Positions 57,400 to 64,000 of a stretch of 64,000 nt of DNA are shown here, piece after piece. Below the pieces are notes generated by a model. It was not told the DNA's origin, ran no database searches, and saw only the letters and a list, made by a program, of their open reading frames with translations. A program made the position numbers and the translations under genes. This stretch comes from Paenibacillus sp. DCT19 (lineage in GTDB: Bacteria; Bacillota; Bacilli; Paenibacillales; Paenibacillaceae), in assembly GCF_003268635.1 (NCBI RefSeq), contig NZ_CP029639.1:3979501-4043500 (forward strand), given 5' to 3'. How positions within the stretch are numbered: position 1 is the stretch's first letter; every line of letters begins with the position of its first letter.

Positions 57400-60300
57400 T
57401 TATTCGTGTACGAATTGCTGTATTTGTAGGGAAAGAGCATTCCATTCGTCTGCGAGTATGCCGCTAGTCAACGTTTCGTTCAACGCGTTTACTGCTTCTT
57501 GTAGTCTCTCCTCCAACTGTCTGGATTGATGCTGTAACGACTGCTGAAGCTGCACATCATAGAATTCAATAAGCTTTTGTTGCGCAGGAGGTAACACATC
57601 AGCAACCATTTGTTTGATGACAGGCTCCAGCACTTCTTGCAGTCGCTGACGTCCGCCTCCTTCGAAGAACTGCTTCGGATTGCGTAAATAACTCTGATAG
57701 GTTTTCCAGCCGGATGGCTCCTCTAATCGAATCTCTTCAAGAACCGGTGTCGTCCATTCTTCATTAAAGGATAAGGATAGATCCATCCCCTCAGATAGGC
57801 GTTTGAGTTCCTCGATGCAATCCGTAATCTGCTTCTGCAGCCATGTCTGACCTGTCTGTTCTAATCGCAGTGTCGTTGCGAGCAGTTCCTGTTCAAGCTC
57901 AACCGCGATCATGCGCAACAGCTCACGTCCACATGCGGCAAAGGCACTTTTCAACTGACCACGATCTTCTCGTAGTACAGAGGGATGGAATGCCTCAGCC
58001 ATAAATGTACCCAGTCGATATCCGAGTCGCTGTCTGACATGGAAGAGCAATTCACCTGTCTCTTGTGTCAGCTCCTCTTTCATAGAACGTTCAGAGAGGG
58101 TGCGTATACGACCAACGGATTGATCCATGATGGCATTCAGCTCCAGACGACGCTGCTCTAATACCTCTTCACCTTGTACCGCATCCTCTGCTCTCTGCTT
58201 CAAGCGCTGCACCACACGGTTCAACTCTTCCGCTGCTCCGTGAACAGCAAGATCGGCAAGCTCTCTACCAGCAAAACGATTAAATTCTTCTTCAAACCGC
58301 GTGAAACCTGATTGCTGAAGCAGCTCTTCATTGCCCGTACTCTTGCCATCCATCGCAAGCAAGCTAGACACCGGGAATAATCGAGGTGAACGAATTCCGT
58401 TTGTTCGAAGCTGGGTGCTCACATGATCCAGAACCTGTTCCAATTCCTCTTCTGACGAAGAAAGATCACTCGCATTCACAACGAAGAACATCTGATCCAT
58501 AGCGGAGTTGTCCTTCACCCGGCCTAATTGGTTCAGGAATTGTCGATCTCCTTGTGAAAAGGCATGGTTATAATACGTTACAAATATAAGCGCATCTGCA
58601 TTCTTCATATAATTAAACGTTACTCCGGTATGACGGGCATTCACCGAGTCAGCTCCCGGCGTATCCACCAGGACAATGCCTTGCTCCGTAACTGCACAAC
58701 TATAGTAGAGGTCGATGCTATCAACAAAGCAGGACTTCCGTTCATTCGCCACAAAGTTACGATAACCAGCCAGATCAACTAACACATCTTGACCCAATTG
58801 ATCCGCTGTATCCTCCCAACCAGCCGCAGCCGCTTGTAAAAAGCTATAATGCGGTCTTCCTGCTGGATGTACATCTTGAGGCGACAGAGATTGGACGCGC
58901 TTCTGCCAATCTGCTCCCGGTTCACCTAAGCCAAGCAAGCGGAACGAATATGCCAGATCCTCTTGGAAGGCATTCCGAGTCTTCATCCGGACTCGGGCAG
59001 TGCCATGCTCCGCTCCACCGGACGGAGCCATAATGCGGTTAATCGCCGCTGTTGTTGGGTGCGGCGAGACCGGTAAGATAGCTTCGCCGAGCAAAGCGTT
59101 GGCGAAGGAGGACTTACCCGCGCTGAACGCACCGAACAGCGCGAGTGTAAACGTGCCGCCGGCAAGCGAAGCCGCGCGTGCACGTAAATCCCGTACCGCC
59201 GACCTCATGGCGGGGTACGGCTCCACCACCGCAGCGGCGGCTTCCAGCCGTGCCGCCGCTGCGTCCAGGCGCCGGCGACGCTCAGCGCCAGCCGCCGGGT
59301 GCCCTTGCGCCGCTGCTGCTGTGCGCGGCGGCGTTGCCTGTGGCTGCGCAGCCACAGGCGTGGTGCCCGTGTGCGAGCCGGGAGCTTCGCTCGGCGGCTC
59401 GTGCGCGGGCACTTGCGGGCTCCGCACCTCCGGCAATAGCCCGGAGGGGAGGGAGCCCGCAGGAGGCAGCAGGCTGCGCAGCCCTGCTGCCTCCGCTGCG
59501 GCGGCGCGCTGGAGCGCAGTGTAGCGCGTCGCCGCAGCGGATTGCGCCAGCAACGCTGTGCGGCTGGCGTCCAGCGCTTGAAGCGCGGCTTCGCCTTGCG
59601 CGCTCAGCGCTTCAAGCATGCGGTCGACCAGCATCATGGCCGACTTGCGGTAGCGAGCCTCAATCTCGCCTCGCAACTCTTTGCTATATTGAAGTATATA
59701 CTCAGGAGACAGCTCTGCACTGGCACTTCGTTTCATCTCTAGCAAAGTTTCATCTATAACAGGAAGCTCCGCATTCAGCGCCTGCTCCCAATCAGCTCCC
59801 CAGAGCTGATGAGATTCACCCAGCTTTCTAAGCATCGTGCGGATATGAACCTCCACTTGTCCCTGAACTTGATCTTTCAGCAAGCCAGCAAGCTCCGTCG
59901 CTCGGCGTTGTTTCTCATGCTCTGTTTTGCCACCCGAAAATAGGAGCCCTACCCGGAATCCAGGTTTGCGGCTTTCCAGAAATGCACCTGCCGACGTACG
60001 GATATCCGCTGGCGTGAGATTAGCATTAGCCAGAAGCGGTTCAAGCTCTGCCCGAAACTTCTCTCGTTCCCATGACGGCTTGGAACGAAGCTCAGCTTCT
60101 TGCTGCTGAATTGCCGCTAGCTCATGCTCCAATCGCTGCAAACCTTCCTGCCCACCGATTTCCTCAAGCAGACTCGCTTCTTCCTCTTCTCGTTCTTCCG
60201 CTCGCCGCTCTAAATGTTGTTCTGTCACATGACTCGCGGAACTCAACAAACTATGCTGGATCAGTCCCTCTTTATGTTCCAACATATGTTCAATAAGCTC

Positions 60301-61074
60301 AGGAATCTGCTTCCACTGGTTGTAGCGGTGATCCTTATCTCGAAGTGATGTGAACAATAACCCATCATATCGAACTTCCCAAGCATTAAAGATCGTTTCA
60401 ACACCCTCAACATACGTATCAAACGAAAGCTCTTTTTCTCGATGCTTATCAATCTGATTCACGATCAGGAACAGCGGTTTGCCCCAATCCGACAAACTTT
60501 TAGCAAATGACAGGTTACTCTCTGACTGCACATGATTATAATCCATTACATAGAACACAACGTCAGCTAAATGAAGTGCTGAATGTGTTGCCAATCCATG
60601 ACCTCGATCTGTTGAATCCACACCGGGTGTATCTAACAGTACTGCACCATTTTTCAGCAAGGGAATATCATCCCACACTTCAATCGAACGGTATGCGCCA
60701 CCATTCTTGCAATATGCTTCTAACTGCTCAGGGGAAACCTCCAGCGTACTGTTAGCACCTGATGCATTGTCAGCGCTTTCGTCATTCGTCATATGAATAA
60801 TCGCTCGTGGAGCCCCATTACGGATCGATACGACGTTAGCACTTGTAGGCACAGGACTTGAAGGCAGTACCCGTTTACCACACAAACTATTAATCAGACT
60901 AGACTTACCGGCTGAGAAGTGACCGCAGAATGCAATGGTTAACTGTTTCATTTCCGCTTTGCGGATCAGATCTGTTATAGCCTGTACTGCCGTATGGTCT
61001 CTCGTCTGCTCCATTGCCTCTCGCAGTGGAAGCAGAGGTTTAGCCATCTCTACTGGATAATCTGTTTTCGTCAT
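57400..61074 (-). CDS. dynA: Double dynamin-like GTPase
   Basis: A 1,224-residue tandem dynamin of the DynA (YpbR) type, a soluble GTPase that binds and tethers or fuses membranes and helps cells survive membrane damage and phage in B. subtilis. GTPase 1 has P-loop 'GHFSAGKSS' (51-59), switch 'LLDTPGVDSTD' and 'NQIDK'. GTPase 2 has 'GAFSAGKSS' (~645-653), 'VLVDTPGADSVNA' and 'VVNASD'. Long helical stalk segments follow each. B. subtilis DynA has 1,193 residues, so the size fits. The linker before GTPase 2 is alanine/proline-rich and encoded by extremely G+C-rich DNA. SD AAAGG six bases before the ATG. Confidence 0.92.
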   Translation of the reverse strand: MTKTDYPVEMAKPLLPLREAMEQTRDHTAVQAITDLIRKAEMKQLTIAFCGHFSAGKSSLINSLCGKRVLPSSPVPTSANVVSIRNGAPRAIIHMTNDESADNASGANSTLEVSPEQLEAYCKNGGAYRSIEVWDDIPLLKNGAVLLDTPGVDSTDRGHGLATHSALHLADVVFYVMDYNHVQSESNLSFAKSLSDWGKPLFLIVNQIDKHREKELSFDTYVEGVETIFNAWEVRYDGLLFTSLRDKDHRYNQWKQIPELIEHMLEHKEGLIQHSLLSSASHVTEQHLERRAEEREEEEASLLEEIGGQEGLQRLEHELAAIQQQEAELRSKPSWEREKFRAELEPLLANANLTPADIRTSAGAFLESRKPGFRVGLLFSGGKTEHEKQRRATELAGLLKDQVQGQVEVHIRTMLRKLGESHQLWGADWEQALNAELPVIDETLLEMKRSASAELSPEYILQYSKELRGEIEARYRKSAMMLVDRMLEALSAQGEAALQALDASRTALLAQSAAATRYTALQRAAAAEAAGLRSLLPPAGSLPSGLLPEVRSPQVPAHEPPSEAPGSHTGTTPVAAQPQATPPRTAAAAQGHPAAGAERRRRLDAAAARLEAAAAVVEPYPAMRSAVRDLRARAASLAGGTFTLALFGAFSAGKSSFANALLGEAILPVSPHPTTAAINRIMAPSGGAEHGTARVRMKTRNAFQEDLAYSFRLLGLGEPGADWQKRVQSLSPQDVHPAGRPHYSFLQAAAAGWEDTADQLGQDVLVDLAGYRNFVANERKSCFVDSIDLYYSCAVTEQGIVLVDTPGADSVNARHTGVTFNYMKNADALIFVTYYNHAFSQGDRQFLNQLGRVKDNSAMDQMFFVVNASDLSSSEEELEQVLDHVSTQLRTNGIRSPRLFPVSSLLAMDGKSTGNEELLQQSGFTRFEEEFNRFAGRELADLAVHGAAEELNRVVQRLKQRAEDAVQGEEVLEQRRLELNAIMDQSVGRIRTLSERSMKEELTQETGELLFHVRQRLGYRLGTFMAEAFHPSVLREDRGQLKSAFAACGRELLRMIAVELEQELLATTLRLEQTGQTWLQKQITDCIEELKRLSEGMDLSLSFNEEWTTPVLEEIRLEEPSGWKTYQSYLRNPKQFFEGGGRQRLQEVLEPVIKQMVADVLPPAQQKLIEFYDVQLQQSLQHQSRQLEERLQEAVNALNETLTSGILADEWNALSLQIQQFVHE
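58981..59640. other. G+C-rich island inside dynA
   Basis: Base composition jumps within the gene: 59221-59280 has 48 G+C of 60, while 60241-60300 in the same gene has 23 of 60. The island encodes the alanine/proline linker and the first part of GTPase 2, and codons switch to G/C-ending forms. The edges are approximate. Confidence 0.75.
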
Positions 61075-61573
61075 GACTGGCCTTTCCCCCTGGCTCCTTT
61101 AATTTGGCATCATTCATGATAATGCCTTTCTCTTATAGAAGTTGTTCAAAAAGTCCGCTTGGATTATAAAACTAAAAAATCTCATACTTACTCAGCATTT
61201 TCAGCATTAAAGTTGGATTCCTTTTGAACTCGCATTTATAATAGTCCCATTTTAACATTACCTCGTGCGAATTTGAACGATTTCTATGTAATAACGCATA
61301 GACAAAGCATCTTTTGCACCACAGATTCTGTCAACGCTCGACTTCAGATTACACTTGCCACTTCAATGACAGAAAAATTTTCCGAGCGCTGTTATCCCCA
61401 GTTTTCTTGCATTCCCTTTTTCAATGGGAAAATTCGGATATAAAAAAATAAAACCGAATATATCGGTTTTATCGATGGTACTTCACGAACATGCTGCACC
61501 CTTAATATGCGGTATTGCTCCGTAATGAGCATGTCAACATAGATGCAACATATCCATGGGTATAGGTGTAATA
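61075..61573. other. Intergenic region, no gene seen
   Basis: A 499-bp stretch between dynA and the small gene at 61574. It contains the terminator at 61448-61472 and presumably the dynA promoter, which I could not place. No frame with an SD is visible on either strand. Confidence 0.5.
61448..61472 (-). terminator. A+T-rich intrinsic terminator
   Basis: A perfect 10-bp stem ATAAAACCGA/TCGGTTTTAT with a 5-nt loop; the minus strand continues into a T7 tract. It ends the transcript of the 61574 gene. Confidence 0.65.
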
Positions 61574-61846
61574 TTAAGAAACCGCGTTCTCCATTGTAGG
61601 CAACAAGATTTCAAATACTTGTCCGTGCTGAAGAATTGTAATATTTCTTCCTTTGTCTCTCATAACTACAACTTCTGGTTTTGTGGACATGCGCTCCAAA
61701 TAATGCTCAGGCACGTCGCCAGAATGACTTACAGTGATACCTTCGACTTCTTTTTCTTCATTTTCAGCCATTTCCTGCTCCACAACTTGTTCAAAAATAT
61801 CGGAGAAGGCTTCAAAATTGTCAGTGTACACGGAAATGCATTTCAT
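61574..61846 (-). CDS. Small conserved-looking protein of unknown function
   Basis: A 90-residue soluble, acidic protein that I do not recognise. Its first half is Glu-rich ('FEQVVEQEMAENEEKEVEG'), and the second half has strand-like segments ('PEVVVMRDKGRNITILQHG'). It lies 24 bp after nth on the same strand with its own terminator, so it is probably translated from the nth mRNA. The ATG 61846 is preceded by GAGGATGAG. Confidence 0.6.
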   Translation of the reverse strand: MKCISVYTDNFEAFSDIFEQVVEQEMAENEEKEVEGITVSHSGDVPEHYLERMSTKPEVVVMRDKGRNITILQHGQVFEILLPTMENAVS

Positions 61847-61869
61847 CGTTACTCATCCTCTTCTAGTCA

Positions 61870-62565
61870 TTAATTTATTTTTCGTTTTGGGGTACTGCTA
61901 CGTTCCTTATCTTTCCTGATTTGGGACGTTTTCATACGCTTTTTCCCTTCTCTGCATATATCCAGCAGAGGGCAGATCTGGCACGCTGGGTTCTGGGCCT
62001 TACAATGGTAACGTCCAAAAAAAATGATCCGGTGATGGGTCAACGTCCATTCATCTCGGGGTACGCGCTTCATCAATTTTTTCTCGACTTCAAGAACAGA
62101 GTCATCCCAACCAGCTAGTCCTAGCCGCTTGGACACACGTTCTACATGCGTATCCACCGCAATGGCAGGAACGCCAAACGCATTAGAAACAACAACGTTC
62201 GCGGTTTTCCGTCCGACCCCTGGTAGCGTCACAAGCTGATCATGTTCCTGCGGTACATCACCGCCATACTGCTCTATTAAAATACGGCACATGTTCTGGA
62301 TATGCTTGGCCTTGTTTCGATACAGACCGATTCGCCGAATATCCTGTTCCAATTCCTCTAGAGGAACCGCCAGATAATCAGCAGGGCTCGTATACTTTTG
62401 AAACAAGTCTGCGGTTACCTTGTTTACTGTTTCGTCGGTGCATTGGGCCGACAATAGGACAGCTACCGTCAATTCAAACGCATTGCTGTGATTTAATTCG
62501 CAATGTGCATCAGGAAACATCGATTCCATCGTATCGAGTATGTGCCTAACTGTCGCTGCATTCAT
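61870..62565 (-). CDS. nth: Endonuclease III
   Basis: A 231-residue DNA glycosylase/AP lyase that removes oxidised pyrimidines in base excision repair. The helix-hairpin-helix 'LPGVGRKTANVV' contains the catalytic Lys, the catalytic Asp is in 'AVDTHVERV', and the [4Fe-4S] ligands are spaced C-x6-C-x2-C-x5-C ('CKAQNPACQICPLLDIC'). The ~25-residue basic tail after the cluster is slightly longer than in E. coli. Not adjacent to dnaD as in B. subtilis. Confidence 0.96.
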   Translation of the reverse strand: MNAATVRHILDTMESMFPDAHCELNHSNAFELTVAVLLSAQCTDETVNKVTADLFQKYTSPADYLAVPLEELEQDIRRIGLYRNKAKHIQNMCRILIEQYGGDVPQEHDQLVTLPGVGRKTANVVVSNAFGVPAIAVDTHVERVSKRLGLAGWDDSVLEVEKKLMKRVPRDEWTLTHHRIIFFGRYHCKAQNPACQICPLLDICREGKKRMKTSQIRKDKERSSTPKRKIN

Positions 62566-62656
62566 GAAGAGCTACCTCCCACAGAATCACCACACATGGT
62601 GGAGCCTTACTTCCAAACTTATTTCGAGTACTTTACGAGGACACAAAAGCTTGCAA

Positions 62657-62697
62657 AAAAAACGTCCTGATGCGGGAAAGATCCCGCATCAAGACGG
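62657..62697 (-). terminator. Terminator of the beta-rich repeat protein gene
   Basis: GTC.TGATGCGGGA pairs with TCCCGCATCA.GAC around an AAGA loop, and a T8 run follows on the minus strand. Confidence 0.88.
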
Positions 62698-62725
62698 TCA
62701 TTCTTTGATCCTCAAAAAGAAACGA

Positions 62726-64000
62726 TTACTGTTTTTGGATCTCCATCACGATGTTGTTCAGGAGATACAATACAATATTATCATTATCTCTGAGAGATTG
62801 CACGCTTAAAGTGTTGTCACCCTGGTGAACATATACTCCTGTACCAAGTGCAAAACGATAGTTAGTGTCCGTAGTTGTCTCACGTTTCACCAGAATTTGG
62901 TTCCCTACGCCATCGTAAGACCAGAACTGTTTGCTCAGAATTGTCATCACTCTGAAACGAGTGGAGTTATCCGTATCCTTCGTCATTTCGACCCGATCTC
63001 CAACAGTAAGACTTCCCAATGAAGTTAAAGTAGAACCGGATTTAATCACTTTGACGGGACCGCTAACCGGAACTGTCTCGGATTGACCGTTGAATAGTTT
63101 CAGTGTAACTGAAGTTGCATCAACTGAAGTGACCTCAGCGAGTGTACGTTTCACAACCTGAACAGCTTTAGGTGTAATCCCTTCAAACGTAACGTTGATC
63201 AAGTTTCCTACTGTCAATTGTGAAGCAGTTAACGTCTGACCACTTTCTCCTGTCAGCGTTGCTTGATCGAAGTAAAATTGGCTTGTCAGCAAATCCGATT
63301 TTACACGAACACGACCATTGGTTTCAATACCCGTAATTTCGAATTGAGCAACGGTGTTCAGAGCGACCTTTTGGATATAATCCTGATTCGCGCCCAACGT
63401 GACCGTAACGTTGTCGCCAATTTTCAAATCTGAGAGACTTGCACCAGACTTATTATATATTTCCACTGTAGGAGCGATTGTATAAGGAACGGTTATTGTC
63501 TGATTGCCAGACAACAAACTAATTTTCCGGTTGGAAGTATCAATATTGCTAATGGTACCCTCATACTTGAAAATAACCTTAACGGAAAGCGCACGAGTAC
63601 CTACATATGTTAGATCCAGCTTGCGTCCTTCGTTCAGCAGAGACTCCAGACCTGCCATAGTTGGCTTCGTTGAATTATAATCCAACTTTGTTTTTTCATC
63701 CAATGTAAATACAAACGGTTTTTTGTTGCTATCCAGCACAGTAAGTACTTTTGTTTTAGCGTTATAGGATACTACAGATGCACCATTCATCGGTTCCATT
63801 TGGCGGCCAATGACCTGGATCCGTGTAACACGATCTTCAGCGTTCAATGTTAACTCTACCTGATCTCCATTTGTTGCATCTGTGATGAGATCATTTAATG
63901 AAGCATCCTGTATTCCATTAATAATAACTTCCGGTTTCTCAACCAGCAGCTTAGCTTCAAGGGAGCCACCTTCACGCTTGAATGTCAATGTAGACTGATT
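62726..64000 (-). CDS. C-terminal part of a secreted beta-rich repeat protein (5' end outside window)
   Basis: The frame runs off the window edge without a start; 424 codons are visible. It consists of ~60-75-residue beta modules of the form 'GDxVxLxLxxxxxVxxI' ('TNGDQVELTLNAEDRVTRIQ', 'KIGDNVTVTLGANQDYIQKV', 'TVGDRVEMTKDTDNSTRFRV'), rich in Thr, Val and Ser, with no cysteine. In Paenibacillus such C-terminal parts often follow S-layer-homology domains, but the N-terminus is not visible, so the surface assignment is inference. A strong terminator follows. Confidence 0.7.
   Translation of the reverse strand, partial: NQSTLTFKREGGSLEAKLLVEKPEVIINGIQDASLNDLITDATNGDQVELTLNAEDRVTRIQVIGRQMEPMNGASVVSYNAKTKVLTVLDSNKKPFVFTLDEKTKLDYNSTKPTMAGLESLLNEGRKLDLTYVGTRALSVKVIFKYEGTISNIDTSNRKISLLSGNQTITVPYTIAPTVEIYNKSGASLSDLKIGDNVTVTLGANQDYIQKVALNTVAQFEITGIETNGRVRVKSDLLTSQFYFDQATLTGESGQTLTASQLTVGNLINVTFEGITPKAVQVVKRTLAEVTSVDATSVTLKLFNGQSETVPVSGPVKVIKSGSTLTSLGSLTVGDRVEMTKDTDNSTRFRVMTILSKQFWSYDGVGNQILVKRETTTDTNYRFALGTGVYVHQGDNTLSVQSLRDNDNIVLYLLNNIVMEIQKQ

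Noticed and set aside
59000..59759. Long plus-strand frames of 174 and 193 codons within dynA
   Set aside because: Produced by the scarcity of stop codons in the G+C-rich island; the dynamin frame continues on the minus strand with conserved GTPase motifs.
1..64000. Mobile elements, prophage, CRISPR, tRNA or rRNA genes
   Set aside because: No transposase, integrase, spaced direct-repeat array, cloverleaf-like sequence or rRNA-like stretch was recognised; the gene content is chromosomal housekeeping and accessory metabolism.

Overview
The window looks like chromosomal DNA of a spore-forming, low-to-moderate G+C Gram-positive bacterium, most likely Paenibacillus or a close relative (inference). 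Pointers are strong Shine-Dalgarno (SD) sites, frequent TTG/GTG starts, a YjcZ-type sporulation peptide, a DUF1540 peptide, the des-desK-desR thermosensor, UppP, a double dynamin and a Btr-type AraC regulator. I see no tRNA, rRNA, insertion sequence, prophage or CRISPR array.

Layout. 0.2-3.9 kb: ROK regulator, ROK kinase and MFS permease with a perfect operator palindrome. 4-8.2 kb: a YitT membrane protein, then the cold-membrane module des, desK, desR. 8.3-12.9 kb: lipoprotein, polysaccharide deacetylase, ferritin, YjeH-like permease and two small proteins. 13.1-21.5 kb: one giant gene of about 2,800 residues with 19 alternating DUF11-type repeats. 21.7-26.1 kb: two GGDEF proteins, UppP and an AAA ATPase. 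26.5-30.3 kb: an iron-starvation block (HpaB-family monooxygenase; flavodoxin, unknown protein, nitroreductase) with perfect Fur boxes. 30.5-32.5 kb: rRNA-type methyltransferase, RluA synthase and an alkyltransferase-like protein. 32.6-38.4 kb: MarR-DHA2 exporter pair, ArsR plus a four-domain CoA-disulfide reductase/sulfurtransferase, and a second MarR. 38.7-46 kb: parE-parC and a GDSL-ABC operon. 46-49 kb: CAP-domain protein, GNAT, PurT. 49.4-53.2 kb: siderophore-binding lipoprotein, ferredoxin/flavodoxin reductase and Btr-like regulator with a Fur box. 53.5-57.1 kb: heterodimeric ABC exporter. 57.4-61.1 kb: double dynamin with a very G+C-rich middle. 61.6-64 kb: unknown small protein, Nth, and the end of a secreted beta-rich protein.

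A dominant caveat is base-level quality. Nine genes carry twelve single-event frameshifts, including essential parE. Ten lie in G/C homopolymers, and the corrected lengths all become multiples of three. I read these as assembly indels, not pseudogenes, and report each gene as one locus.

The themes that tie the window together are iron (four Fur boxes), membrane and envelope adaptation (Des, UppP, DynA, ABC exporters, deacetylase, repeat proteins) and sulfur/redox handling. The most interesting biological signals are a probable ATT start codon for DesK (it restores the phosphorylated histidine to position 188), a possible second ATT start on the giant repeat gene, Fur boxes before an HpaB-family monooxygenase and a diguanylate cyclase, and the G+C island inside dynA.
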